From assembly GCA_947588855.1 (NCBI GenBank), contig CANQBN010000002.1, forward strand, positions 1 through 42,778: a stretch of 42,778 bases of DNA. The letters run 5' to 3'. This DNA comes from an uncultured Lachnospiraceae bacterium. Its GTDB lineage: Bacteria > Bacillota > Clostridia > Lachnospirales > Lachnospiraceae. A program made the translations under genes and the position numbers. The notes beneath the pieces are model-generated. The model was not told where the DNA came from. It saw nothing but the letters and a program-made list of their open reading frames with translations, and did no database searches. Shown here piece by piece: positions 25,413-34,687 of the stretch (the first letter of the stretch is position 1; every line of letters begins with the position of its first letter).

Positions 25413-27131
25413 TCATTCCGCTATTTCGATGCCGAGTCCCTGACAGATATTCTCAAAAACCGTGTCGCTCTTCTCATTTATTCTTAGTTCCGATGTCTCC
25501 CGCAAAGATAAATACACCTTTATCTTTGGTTCCGTTCCAGAGGGACGAACTGTAACTCTTCCTCCATCCTGTAATCGGAATTCCATCACATCAGATGCTG
25601 GCAACTCCGTTTTCTCCGTCTTAAGATAATCAATAATTTCGACAACTTTCTTCCCAGCTAACTCAGCAGGAGGCATATCCCGCAATCTAGTCATATCCTT
25701 TTTCATTCTCTCCATGCCTACTATGCCTGGAAAATCAAAAACTCGAAGTTCCTCCCAATAATAACCACATTCCGCTTTCAAATTATCAAGTACCTGCAGT
25801 ACGCTATATCCTTTTTCCTTATAATAAGCTACCATCTCGCAAAATATAAGACAGGCATTAACAGCGTCCTTGTCACGAACATGAGAACCGCTCAAATACC
25901 CAAAGCTTTCCTCAAAACCGAACAAGAAGCATTCCTGTTTTCCGTCTTCTTCCAATTTTCCGATTTGCTCCCCAATATATTTAAATCCTGTCAATGTCCT
26001 GCGCAACTCAATACCATATTTAACCGCAACCACAGATGCCATCTCAGTTGAAACAACAGTTGTAATCGCCACTGGCTGTCTTGGCATCGTTCCTAGTTCC
26101 TGTCGTCTTCTGCAAATATAATCAAATAAGAGAATTCCTACCTCATTTCCGTTCAAAAGATGGTAGTCGCCCATGTCATCCTGTACAGCTGTTCCCATTC
26201 TATCGCAGTCTGGGTCTGTTGCCAAAAGAATATCTGGCTTGAAACTTTCGCAAAGTCTGAGGCCAAGTTCCATGGCCTCCTTCTTCTCCGGATTAGGAGA
26301 TGGGCATGTAGTAAAATTGCCATCTGGCCGCTCCTGTTCCGGAACAACCACAAATTCCGATATTCCAGCCTTAATCAGGGCTTTCCGCACGCACTCCAGC
26401 CCTGTGCCATTTAAAGGTGTATAAACCACATGGAGCCCATCTAACGTCATGGTCAAATAAGACAGTTCTCTTTCCAAATACTCATCTAGTATATTTTCAG
26501 GTATCTGAAGAATTTTCCCCTTTCTTTCTTTCTGAATCTCATCAAAATACCCCAGGGCCAAAATCTCATTAAAAATTTTTTCCGCCACATTGTCCGTAAT
26601 TTGGCATCCATCTGAACCATAAACCTTATATCCATTGTATTCCGCAGGATTATGGCTTGCGGTAATCATAATGCCGGCACCACATCCTAACTTCCGAACT
26701 GCCCAGCTTAATGCAGGAGTAGGCTCAATCCTCGGGTAAAGCCAGACATCCATGCCGCAAGCAGTCAGCGCCTCTGCCGCTTCTTGAGCAAATAACTGAG
26801 AATGAATTCGACTATCATAACCTATAGCCACAGTAAAAGGCAGTCCTGTCTTCTTCATGTAGGCGGCCAACCCTCTTGTTGCCCGACGCACCACATATCG
26901 GTTCATTCGAGCTGTACCGGCTCCCATAATACCTCTAAGCCCTCCTGTGCCAAACCTCAGTTCAACTCCAAAGCGCTCCTGAATCGCTTCATCATCTCCA
27001 TCTATCATTTCAAGTTCCAACCTCATATCCGCATCTGCCGCCGTTTGGGTACACCACTGGGTATATCTTTCCTTATAGATTTGACTCGCACATCCTCCAA
27101 TCCGAAATACATCCTTTTCACTGTCACTCAT
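25413..27131 (-). CDS. Phosphoglucomutase/phosphomannomutase
   Basis: A 572-residue alpha-D-phosphohexomutase. RFGTGGLRGIMGAG (59-72) starts the family fold. GIMITASHNPAEYNGYK (153-169) carries the phosphoserine S159, ATDPDCDRMG near 308 binds the metal, GFEESFGYLSG near 400 recognises sugar, and RPSGTEPKIKVYLS near the end binds phosphate. Length matches the long PgcA-type subgroup. Together with the ManC gene that overlaps its start by four bases, it likely supplies mannose-1-phosphate for GDP-mannose, although PgcA-type enzymes also handle glucose phosphates. Position within the GDP-fucose set favours the mannose role. Confidence 0.93.
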   Translation of the reverse strand: MSDSEKDVFRIGGCASQIYKERYTQWCTQTAADADMRLELEMIDGDDEAIQERFGVELRFGTGGLRGIMGAGTARMNRYVVRRATRGLAAYMKKTGLPFTVAIGYDSRIHSQLFAQEAAEALTACGMDVWLYPRIEPTPALSWAVRKLGCGAGIMITASHNPAEYNGYKVYGSDGCQITDNVAEKIFNEILALGYFDEIQKERKGKILQIPENILDEYLERELSYLTMTLDGLHVVYTPLNGTGLECVRKALIKAGISEFVVVPEQERPDGNFTTCPSPNPEKKEAMELGLRLCESFKPDILLATDPDCDRMGTAVQDDMGDYHLLNGNEVGILLFDYICRRRQELGTMPRQPVAITTVVSTEMASVVAVKYGIELRRTLTGFKYIGEQIGKLEEDGKQECFLFGFEESFGYLSGSHVRDKDAVNACLIFCEMVAYYKEKGYSVLQVLDNLKAECGYYWEELRVFDFPGIVGMERMKKDMTRLRDMPPAELAGKKVVEIIDYLKTEKTELPASDVMEFRLQDGGRVTVRPSGTEPKIKVYLSLRETSELRINEKSDTVFENICQGLGIEIAE

Positions 27132-28483
27132 AATCTCCTGTCTCCTTCCCAGCTCCAGGAAAAACGTTCAATATCATCCTCTGATACTTCCTCCCCAATC
27201 TGCACCTCAATCAAGTGAAGATGTGTAGCCGCCCGGACAGAATGCTTCATCAGTCTATCAATATAAGCCACATCACCACGGCGCACATTCCTTACATGTC
27301 CATCCAGTACAATATCTCCTGTCCCATCCACTACCGTCCATATCTCATCTCGATTTTTATGTAACTGATAACTTAGAGATTTTCCCGGTAATATCTCCAG
27401 GTGTTTTGTTAAAGACTTCTTCCCGTCCCCATGATTCATGTAGTTCAGGACTTTATAGCTTCCCCACTGTCTCGCCTCATACATAGGACGTTGATCAATC
27501 TGATCAACATATTCCTTTATCAGGCTGCTGTGCCATTTTTCTGTCACAAGAATCCCATCCGGACACGCAGCAACTACTACATTCTTCAATCCCAGCGCCA
27601 CCACTGGGATATCCAACTCATTGATAACATGGGTATTTTCCATTCCCTGACCGCTGACCACATAACCGGCATTTAAGTCCTCCATCACATCACACAGAGT
27701 ATTCCAAGTGCCAAGATCTTTCCACATACCGTAATATGGTACCATAGCGATGGAATTACAAGTCTCAACAATCTCATAATCAAAGCTGATTTTGTGAAGT
27801 TTCCCATAGTTTTCCCTTATATAAGCATAGCTTCTGGGCTCCATATACCGTTTAACAATGTCCAGAAGATATTTCATTTTAAACGCAAAAACTCCACCGT
27901 TCCAGAATGCACCCATATCCAATAATTCCACGGCCTTTTCTACAGACGGTTTCTCCACGAAATACGAGACCTTCATCAAACTTGATGTCTGCTCTGCCAC
28001 TGGGACAATATACCCATATTTAGCAGCTGGATAAGTTGGCCTTATACCCATGAGCACCATATCCGCAGCACCGTTCTGAACCGCCTGATCCATTTTTTGA
28101 AGAGTTTTAAAGTAACCCTCCTCTGCGTAAGCATCAACCGGCATTACAAGAACCGTCTCCTCCTCCGAGCAGCCTCGCTCAGAAGCCAAAAATACCGCCG
28201 CCAGGGCGATGGCCGGGAAAGTATCCCGACGTTCTGGTTCTAATGCAATATCCACATCTTCTCCCAACTGCCGCCGTATGGTATCTCTCTGGGCATCAGT
28301 CGTAGACACCACCACAGGGATATCCCCCAAGTTTTCATGAAGCTGGCGGTAAACTCGCTGGATCATGGATTCATGCTCCCCATTCGGCGAGCGCAAGACT
28401 TTCAGAAACTGTTTAGATCTCGTATTGCTGGATAGAGGCCACAAGCGCTTCCCTGAACCTCCTGAAAGTAAAATGATATTCAT
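27128..28483 (-). CDS. manC: Mannose-1-phosphate guanylyltransferase with mannose-6-phosphate isomerase-like cupin
   Basis: A 451-residue enzyme from the ATG at 28483; a GTG at 28513 in the preceding stop region is less likely. NIILLSGGSGKRLWPLSSNTRSKQFLKVL is the GDP-mannose pyrophosphorylase signature, and VEKPSVEKAVELL and FWNGGVFAFK are typical sugar-nucleotide contacts. The last 110 residues form a cupin (QWGSYKVLNY, PGKSLSYQLHKNRDEIWTVVDGTG), as in type II ManC/AlgA proteins. It converts mannose-1-P and GTP to GDP-mannose, the substrate of the Gmd gene just upstream. Its stop overlaps the mutase start. The cupin may or may not give isomerase activity. Confidence 0.92.
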   Translation of the reverse strand: MNIILLSGGSGKRLWPLSSNTRSKQFLKVLRSPNGEHESMIQRVYRQLHENLGDIPVVVSTTDAQRDTIRRQLGEDVDIALEPERRDTFPAIALAAVFLASERGCSEEETVLVMPVDAYAEEGYFKTLQKMDQAVQNGAADMVLMGIRPTYPAAKYGYIVPVAEQTSSLMKVSYFVEKPSVEKAVELLDMGAFWNGGVFAFKMKYLLDIVKRYMEPRSYAYIRENYGKLHKISFDYEIVETCNSIAMVPYYGMWKDLGTWNTLCDVMEDLNAGYVVSGQGMENTHVINELDIPVVALGLKNVVVAACPDGILVTEKWHSSLIKEYVDQIDQRPMYEARQWGSYKVLNYMNHGDGKKSLTKHLEILPGKSLSYQLHKNRDEIWTVVDGTGDIVLDGHVRNVRRGDVAYIDRLMKHSVRAATHLHLIEVQIGEEVSEDDIERFSWSWEGDRRL

Positions 28484-28509
28484 TCCTCTTCTGTCCTTTC
28501 CTAGTACCT

Positions 28510-29544
28510 TCACCCTTCCTCCATGACAAGCTTCATATCGTGCTCTACCATGATTCCCACCAATCCTTCAAAAGAAGTCCTGCAAGGATTCCATCCCAGT
28601 TCCACCTTGGCTTTCGATGGATCACCCCATAAATCCACCACATCTGTCGGGCGAAAGAATTCCCTGCTTACTTCCACCAGTACTCTTCCTGTGACACGAT
28701 CTGTTCCCTTCTCATCTACACCTGATCCATTCCATTCCAGTTCAATCCCCGCGTACTTAAAAGCCAGCGTCGTAAATTCCCGCACACTGTGACGCTCCCC
28801 TGTAGCAATCACAAAATCATCCGGCTTATCCTGCTGTAGGATCAACCACATGCACTCCACATAATCCTTTGCATACCCCCAATCCCGCAGAGAATCCAGA
28901 TTTCCCAGATAAAGCCGCTCCTGTTTTCCCTGGGCAATCCGGGCAGCCGCCAACGTAATCTTTCTTGTCACAAAAGTCTCGCCCCGTCTCTCTGACTCAT
29001 GATTAAAAAGGATTCCGTTGGAAGCAAACATTCCATAGGCCTCCCGATATTCCTTCGTAATCCAGAAAGCGTATTGTTTCGCCACTGCGTAAGGGCTGTA
29101 AGGATGAAAAGGTGTCCTCTCATTCTGCGGTACTTCCTCTACCTTCCCATACAGTTCCGATGTAGATGCCTGATAAATCCGACATGATTTTACCATTCCC
29201 AGAAGACGCACTGCTTCCAGGATTCGAAGCGTTCCTAGTGCGTCTGCTTCAGCCGTATATTCCGGCACCTCAAAGGAAACATGAACATGGGACTGCGCTG
29301 CCAAGTTATAGATTTCGTCCGGCTGCACTTCTGATATAATGCGGATCAGGCTCATGGAATCCGTCATATCTCCATAATGGATGTGGAAATGGGGATTCCC
29401 CTTCAGATGCTCGATCCGTTCCCTCTTTTCAACAGAAGTCCTGCGAATCAGTCCATGGACTTCATATCCTTTTTTCAGCAAAAACTCAGAAAGAAAGGAG
29501 CCATCCTGTCCGGTGACTCCTGTAATTAACGCACGCATGCTCAT
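28510..29544 (-). CDS. gmd: GDP-mannose 4,6-dehydratase
   Basis: A 344-residue short-chain dehydrogenase. [19 protein letters not shown] is the NAD(P) motif with the QDG unique to Gmd. GLIRRTS contacts the cofactor phosphate, [14 protein letters not shown] and [10 protein letters not shown] are classical, and [11 protein letters not shown] carries the YxxxK pair. [19 protein letters not shown] is the substrate loop of the family. The length is normal. The enzyme converts GDP-mannose to GDP-4-keto-6-deoxymannose in the cytosol. Fcl, encoded 73 bases upstream, completes GDP-L-fucose. A purine-rich site precedes the ATG at 29544. Confidence 0.96.
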   Translation of the reverse strand: MSMRALITGVTGQDGSFLSEFLLKKGYEVHGLIRRTSVEKRERIEHLKGNPHFHIHYGDMTDSMSLIRIISEVQPDEIYNLAAQSHVHVSFEVPEYTAEADALGTLRILEAVRLLGMVKSCRIYQASTSELYGKVEEVPQNERTPFHPYSPYAVAKQYAFWITKEYREAYGMFASNGILFNHESERRGETFVTRKITLAAARIAQGKQERLYLGNLDSLRDWGYAKDYVECMWLILQQDKPDDFVIATGERHSVREFTTLAFKYAGIELEWNGSGVDEKGTDRVTGRVLVEVSREFFRPTDVVDLWGDPSKAKVELGWNPCRTSFEGLVGIMVEHDMKLVMEEG

Positions 29545-29617
29545 ATCCTCCTTTTATTCATTATAATTATTCCCACTTCAAGAGACAGTGGATCCTGCCA
29601 TCCAATGAAGGCAATCC

Positions 29618-30559
29618 TTATCTCTCCACTCTTGTAGGTTTACTCAGAAAATCCTCATAACTTAGCCGGATTCCTTCCTCCAGCTCCGTTCTGTATCTCC
29701 ATCCTAACGCTTCTGCTTTACTGGTATCCAGAAGTTTCCTAGGCGTACCATTAGGCCGACTTGTATCCCATTCGATTTTCCCTTCATAGCCGACAACCCG
29801 TGCAACAGTTTCTGCAAGTTCACGAATCGTAAGTTCTTTTCCAGTCCCCGCGTTAATACACTCATTTCCGCTGTATTTGTCCATCAAAAACACACAAAGA
29901 TTAGCCAAATCGTCTACATACAGGAACTCCCTTAATGGGGAGCCATCACCCCAACACACAACTTTACCGGCTCCCTCCATCTTTGCCTCATGGAACCGTC
30001 GAATCAATGCCGGTAACACATGGCTATGTTCTGGATGGTAATTGTCATTGGGGCCGTATAAGTTTGTGGGCATTACAGAAATATAATCCGTTCCATATTG
30101 ACGGTTCAAAAACTCGCAGTACTTAAGACCCGCTATCTTTGCTAAGGCATATCCCTCATTAGTCTTTTCCAACTCGGAAGTCAAAAGACAGTCTTCCTTC
30201 ATTGGCTGAGGGGCCATCCGGGGATAAATACAGGAGCTCCCCAGAAATTCCAACTTTTTACACCCGTTCTGCCACGCGGAATGAATCACATTCATCTCAA
30301 TCATCATATTAAACCACAAAAAATCCGCCAAAGCTGCCTGATTGGCGGCGATCCCGCCAACCTTCGCCGCTGCCAAAAAAACATACTCCGGCCTCTCTTT
30401 ACTGAAAAACATTTCCACTTCATCCTGCCTGCATAAATCCAATTCCTTATGAGATTTTGCAATGATATTTTCATATCCTTGCCTTTTTAATTCTCTGACA
30501 ATGGCAGAACCGACCATTCCATTATGCCCTGCTACATATATTTTCGCATCTTTTTTCAT
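29618..30559 (-). CDS. fcl: GDP-L-fucose synthase
   Basis: A 313-residue enzyme from the ATG at 30559, which starts the fold directly ([19 protein letters not shown]). Upstream in-frame ATGs would add a non-homologous tail. Diagnostic motifs are [12 protein letters not shown] (NADP), [37 protein letters not shown] and [20 protein letters not shown] (YxxxK). It carries out the 3,5-epimerisation and 4-reduction of the Gmd product. With Gmd, ManC and the mutase it completes GDP-L-fucose synthesis, matched by the fucosyltransferase-like gene at 31586. Confidence 0.95.
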   Translation of the reverse strand: MKKDAKIYVAGHNGMVGSAIVRELKRQGYENIIAKSHKELDLCRQDEVEMFFSKERPEYVFLAAAKVGGIAANQAALADFLWFNMMIEMNVIHSAWQNGCKKLEFLGSSCIYPRMAPQPMKEDCLLTSELEKTNEGYALAKIAGLKYCEFLNRQYGTDYISVMPTNLYGPNDNYHPEHSHVLPALIRRFHEAKMEGAGKVVCWGDGSPLREFLYVDDLANLCVFLMDKYSGNECINAGTGKELTIRELAETVARVVGYEGKIEWDTSRPNGTPRKLLDTSKAEALGWRYRTELEEGIRLSYEDFLSKPTRVER

Positions 30560-30675
30560 TATTATTTCATTCTCCCTCATATGATAGATATTAATGCTTC
30601 TAGTCTCTTTGAAATTCACCGGCTTATTAAAAATATGCCTAAAACCACTTTAGAAAATCTATTTCTGAGGAACTG

Positions 30676-31593
30676 CTAAGTAGTATTTATGTAGAAATCA
30701 CGCTGCTTTTCTATCCTCTTTTGCTCGTCTCTAATTGTGTCAGAATATTCAATCACCATACTTTTGAACATAACCGATAATAATCTCGAATCTCCAGGAA
30801 TCAACGTCGCCTTTGGCCATTGAAATACCAATAGAATTTTGCCGTCTTGTATGCATTCTTTAGGGATTTTAAAATGCGCCAGAGAGGAAAAGATATTAAG
30901 TTTGCCCGTTAAATATCCATTTATATAAATTATCATTTCTTGATAAAAATCAATTATACGGCTGAATTTTATCGTACAAACTAAGTCTTCACTGAAATCA
31001 AAATCTTCAAATTCAAAATAGAACCCTGAGCTATCTCCCGTCCATGAGCCAAATTTTTCTGGAGGGCAAAAGCCCAGGGTCAGATACTCGCTGTTCCTTT
31101 TTTGTGTGAAATATATTTTGGTTCCGATCTTATAAGAAATACATCTTTTTATATATGGAGTTATATTCATAACTCCATAAAGTATCTTTTCGTAATCATC
31201 AATGTCCCCATAACACTTTCTGTAACTCACGCCTTCAAACGCAACGATTGAAATATTACTATAGAATGGATATAAATTTGATAATGCTATTAATTCCTCT
31301 GTTTCTTTTATCGTTAACATTTTCGCATTCCATTCATCACTTTGAACAATTCTTTTATCATAACCATACTTCTCATTAAAGCCAATGCACACTGGAACGC
31401 AGCCATTAAGAAAATAAAGCAAATCTCTATTATTATTAATAATCTCTAAATATTTAGGATTATATTCTAAAAGCAGAATAATTCGTTCATTTCTATTGAT
31501 TTCTTTCTCAAACACAGAATTAAAGAGTTTCAATCCTTTATAAGCCTGACAAATTTCATAATATATTTCTTTATCTAGTATCACATCATTCAC
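30676..31593 (-). CDS. Polysaccharide-cluster protein with a C-terminal beta-sandwich domain
   Basis: A 305-residue protein of unrecognised overall family. Residues 1-160 are mixed alpha/beta with no motif I can name. Residues about 170-284 are a beta-sandwich with LTLGFCPPEKFGSWTGD, YINGYLTGK, HFKIPKECI and a closing RLLSVMFKSMVIEYS. This is the same domain that occurs twice at the end of the sulfatase-like protein at 22910, and I know it from other glycan-cluster proteins, often attached to glycosyltransferases. The start is a GTG at 31593 overlapping the upstream gene's end; another in-frame GTG at 31584 has a better-spaced GGGTG. AT-rich. It may bind or position the growing glycan. Confidence 0.6.
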   Translation of the reverse strand: MNDVILDKEIYYEICQAYKGLKLFNSVFEKEINRNERIILLLEYNPKYLEIINNNRDLLYFLNGCVPVCIGFNEKYGYDKRIVQSDEWNAKMLTIKETEELIALSNLYPFYSNISIVAFEGVSYRKCYGDIDDYEKILYGVMNITPYIKRCISYKIGTKIYFTQKRNSEYLTLGFCPPEKFGSWTGDSSGFYFEFEDFDFSEDLVCTIKFSRIIDFYQEMIIYINGYLTGKLNIFSSLAHFKIPKECIQDGKILLVFQWPKATLIPGDSRLLSVMFKSMVIEYSDTIRDEQKRIEKQRDFYINTT

Positions 31594-32683
31594 CCTTATC
31601 TATATTCTTTTTATAATAATCAATCCACTCGATATTATTTTCGTTGATTCCCTTATCAATCAATTTAAAATACTCATAGGTCTCTCCAATACTGCTCTTA
31701 TATATTCTTGCAGCAATATTTACCTGCGAAGCGCCGACAATCAATCCCTGGCAATTACCCAATGTATAAACATCTCTGATAACCTCATATCCTAACCGGT
31801 AATGGTGATTTTCTCTTTCATCATTACTATATGCCACAGAAACATTTCCTTTTGCTCTAAAAACATCTTTATAATAAACAATGTTCTTGTACCGTTTTGA
31901 AAAACATTCAATAGCCTCTAAATCATCCGTCGCCAAATAAATTTGTTCATATTTATTTGATGCTAATGCTTCATCGATATAAAAAAAATAATCATCTTCT
32001 GAAATAGATTTCGGATGATTATTAACATTCAATTTGAAGTCAGTCCCTCTAAAATGAACTCCCAAAGTTTTTTTTGAAAGCAAAATCTCTCGCATTTCAT
32101 TGAAAACTTGGGTTTTTAAGTTTTCTTTTAAATGTATGTATTTTCTCCATACATTTCCCATATGTAAAACATATTCTTCTGACGGTGCATACCACTTTTC
32201 TACATTATATTGGTTTAATACCAAATCCATATTGGGATTTGATGGTATTATCACACTAAAACTTTTATAAGCCTCATCAATGGATATTGCCGACAACGGT
32301 TGGAAATAATATTCAAATACATTCTCACTTCCGTTGACCCTGCCTTTCTCTTCATAAGCGCAGGCATTCCAATTTTCGATCGTCGGAATCAAACCCAACC
32401 TATCGCAAAAAGACAACGCACATAAAGTCCGATTAAACAAAGCAAAAAAACCTGCCGTCTTTATCCAAAGAGCAGGAAATTGTATAACAGCAACCGTCTT
32501 TCCATAATTCAAATCTCCAAATTGATGAATCTTCACATTATAAGGGTTTATCAATTCTTCCAATGCATAATTGCAGTTTCCGAGAAACACCGGATGAAAT
32601 TTAGCTTCCTTATATTTCTTTCCTAATGCTTTTAGGTATCGAAACATATCTTTTAATAAATCCCAATAGTGCCTAATCCTCAT
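31586..32683 (-). CDS. O-fucosyltransferase-like glycosyltransferase
   Basis: About 365 residues from the ATG at 32683, eight bases after AAGGAG; the ATG at 32713 lacks a site. The core LGVHFRGTDFKL matches the HxRxxD pyrophosphate-binding motif of GDP-fucose-using GT-B enzymes (NodZ, FUT8, POFUT type). QIYLATDDLEAIECF and GLIVGASQVNIAARIYKSS match the donor-site strand and loop of the same superfamily. The complete GDP-L-fucose pathway in the next genes makes fucose the likely donor sugar. The start overlaps the upstream gene by about ten bases. Clearly AT-rich, like its two neighbours. Confidence 0.75.
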   Translation of the reverse strand: MRIRHYWDLLKDMFRYLKALGKKYKEAKFHPVFLGNCNYALEELINPYNVKIHQFGDLNYGKTVAVIQFPALWIKTAGFFALFNRTLCALSFCDRLGLIPTIENWNACAYEEKGRVNGSENVFEYYFQPLSAISIDEAYKSFSVIIPSNPNMDLVLNQYNVEKWYAPSEEYVLHMGNVWRKYIHLKENLKTQVFNEMREILLSKKTLGVHFRGTDFKLNVNNHPKSISEDDYFFYIDEALASNKYEQIYLATDDLEAIECFSKRYKNIVYYKDVFRAKGNVSVAYSNDERENHHYRLGYEVIRDVYTLGNCQGLIVGASQVNIAARIYKSSIGETYEYFKLIDKGINENNIEWIDYYKKNIDKGE

Positions 32684-33689
32684 AACTCTTCTCCTTAAGT
32701 CGTAAAGCATCAATCACACTTTGTATATAGTCAGGATGAGCCATATAGGTCAACTCAATAAAGTTACGCGCACCCGGAATTTTCCGCAAAGAATAATATT
32801 TTTTTACACTCAAATATTCTTTAGAACTTGGTGAATATATAATTACTTTCCTGCATTCTGATGAACTGATAATATCGCAAAAGCCACTACGTAATCCGAC
32901 AAAATAGCCGCACTGATTCAGTACGGACACTGCGTCTTTCAAAGAAAATAAAAATACTTCCGTTCCCTCAATTGGTTTTTCTTTATTGCCATCACAGTTA
33001 GTAAAAACCAGAAAGCCCTGTTCTTTTAACCGATATGCTAGTTCTTTCCAAAACGATAGTGGCAACGCTGGCATTGATTTCGCATACGGTGATAAAATAA
33101 CAGTATTCCCCTTATGTATCTTCTCTGTAGGATGTATTTCCGTGTTGATCATAATATGGTTTAAATATTCTGGTGAGTAATTCCAATCTAGTTTTTCCTG
33201 GAACACTAATTTTTCGTAACAGGTCACAAAATGCCACCTATTAAAATTACTTATACCTGCCGATAAACTGGTATGCGGATATTGAAAATGTAAAATTTCA
33301 ATATTCTTTAGCTTTTCATGAAATGTAATTGCGAACTGTGATAAACGTCTCATTTCCCTTTCCGTAATATTTATCACATTATCGATTCGCAACATCTCAG
33401 CTACAGCCTTACATCCGCCACCTGTTATAACCAAGCAGTATGGGTCGCTGAATTTCTTGCATTTGCAAAGATGAAATAAACCTATAATATATATGTCTCC
33501 TAGACTATTATAGGGGAACACAAATATATTCTTCTGAGTTTCCTTTAATAATGATTCATAAATTTGTTTTCCCTGTCTAAGATTTCTCCATTCTAATAGA
33601 CACGTAGTAATTGCATGAGCTCTTGCCTGAAAATACAAATAGTCTTTAACCTGGTGCAATTTCTCTTTAATTTTGCGCATAAATATCAT
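32673..33689 (-). CDS. GT9-like (heptosyltransferase-fold) glycosyltransferase
   Basis: A 338-residue GT-B-like protein. PYNSLGDIYIIGLFHL corresponds to the N-terminal xSLGDxxx motif of the GT9 family. VILSPYAKSMPALPLSFWKEL is the C-domain donor strand, and VGLRSGFCDIISS is the usual T/S-G-x-x-x loop. It is related to the product at 36193 (NDHIGDFILTMGYL, VLLVPDARSVKRVPAAFFEAL, IGTRNGLMDLLS), so the pair are distant paralogues. The start could be the ATG at 33689 or an in-frame ATG at 33680; ribosome sites are weak for both. True heptosyltransferases are not expected in a Gram-positive organism, so another donor is likely. Confidence 0.7.
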   Translation of the reverse strand: MIFMRKIKEKLHQVKDYLYFQARAHAITTCLLEWRNLRQGKQIYESLLKETQKNIFVFPYNSLGDIYIIGLFHLCKCKKFSDPYCLVITGGGCKAVAEMLRIDNVINITEREMRRLSQFAITFHEKLKNIEILHFQYPHTSLSAGISNFNRWHFVTCYEKLVFQEKLDWNYSPEYLNHIMINTEIHPTEKIHKGNTVILSPYAKSMPALPLSFWKELAYRLKEQGFLVFTNCDGNKEKPIEGTEVFLFSLKDAVSVLNQCGYFVGLRSGFCDIISSSECRKVIIYSPSSKEYLSVKKYYSLRKIPGARNFIELTYMAHPDYIQSVIDALRLKEKSYED

Positions 33690-33692
33690 GTT

Positions 33693-34064
33693 TTACAACT
33701 GCTCAGAAATATTAATCGTAAAATTAATATCAGAGTCCCTGTCCTTTCTCAATGCATATGCCATTGCAAGTCCTGATGGTTTATCATCATTTATAACTAT
33801 TCTTTCACCATAGGGCATACCGCATAATAAGTACGAATATCTTATACCTTTTTCCTTTAAAAACTGTTCTGTCTGTTTCCGATACTCTTCAGTTCTCGAT
33901 GTTAAAAGAATTATCATATCATTTTGAGGCAAGGATGCAAGAAACTCTTCTGCCCCTTTCAAAAACACATCATGACCATATATCTTATAGCCGTTATGAA
34001 CCACCAAAGTTCCATCAAGATCCAGAATCCATGTATGCGGGAGCGGCGACAACGTCAATGTCAT
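33693..34064 (-). CDS. Small HAD-superfamily phosphatase
   Basis: A 123-residue minimal HAD protein. WILDLDGTLVVHNGY holds the nucleophile D15 and D17 (DxDGT), IILLTSRTEEYRKQ gives motif II (T/S), and GERIVINDDKPSG provides the motif IV acid pair. There is no cap domain of any size, as in capless phosphatases that act on larger phosphosugars. It overlaps the SIS isomerase gene by four bases and follows the nucleotidyltransferase-kinase gene, so it should remove a phosphate from the sugar intermediate of that set. The exact step is inferred. Confidence 0.8.
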   Translation of the reverse strand: MTLTLSPLPHTWILDLDGTLVVHNGYKIYGHDVFLKGAEEFLASLPQNDMIILLTSRTEEYRKQTEQFLKEKGIRYSYLLCGMPYGERIVINDDKPSGLAMAYALRKDRDSDINFTINISEQL

Positions 34065-34651
34065 ACGGATTCTCCTCTCAATTTCGCGCCGATTCCACCG
34101 CCCGGATGGTTCACACGGAAATCATCCAGCGTCACTCCAAGCCGCTCACTTACCTGCATAGCCACCCCCTGGAGAAGAATCAGATAAATAGTTGTCGAGT
34201 TATTCGGAACGATATCCCAGGCATCTCCCTCATTCCTTATTCTCAGGATCAGCTTATTGACCAGCATTTTGCTCAAACGGCTGTTTTCATTAAAACTCAA
34301 AAGCCAGGTCTCTGTCCCCCTCTCCTGCAGATAGCCCGCTAACAAAACGGACTCCTCCGTATTCCCACTCTTCGATAAGAGCAGAACAATGTCTTTCTTC
34401 CCCACCATTCCGAGATCGCCGTGCACCGCTGTATTGGTATGCAGAAACCTTGCGTCCATTCCGAGAGAATTCATTGTACCGACAAACTTTTCACAGATAG
34501 GGACATTCTTTCCCAGCCCGCTAGCCACGATCTTTCCCCCCGCCTGGATACAGGACACACAGTGATCGATCAATATATTGAATGTCCTCTCATCCAGCGA
34601 ACTGATCGAATCCTTCACAGTATCAAGAATATCGTAAAAGTAATGGATCAT
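34061..34651 (-). CDS. SIS-domain sugar isomerase, KdsD/GutQ-like without CBS domains
   Basis: A 196-residue single SIS domain. GKIVASGLGKNVPICEKFVGTMNS and AVHGDLGMVGKKDIVLLLSKSGNTEE are the sugar-phosphate loops (the SKSGNTEE serine cluster). VTLDDFRVNHPGGGIGAKL matches the NHPGGxLG end of arabinose-5-phosphate isomerases. The two CBS domains usual in KdsD are absent, which is seen in cluster-specific versions. It probably interconverts a ketose and aldose phosphate for the activated sugar made by the upstream nucleotidyltransferase-kinase and the HAD phosphatase. With no Kdo synthesis genes here, an arabinose-5-P or other pentose or heptose product is open. Confidence 0.82.
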   Translation of the reverse strand: MIHYFYDILDTVKDSISSLDERTFNILIDHCVSCIQAGGKIVASGLGKNVPICEKFVGTMNSLGMDARFLHTNTAVHGDLGMVGKKDIVLLLSKSGNTEESVLLAGYLQERGTETWLLSFNENSRLSKMLVNKLILRIRNEGDAWDIVPNNSTTIYLILLQGVAMQVSERLGVTLDDFRVNHPGGGIGAKLRGESV

Positions 34652-34687
34652 CGCTCTCTCCTCCGCTTATCAATCGTAACATGATTC

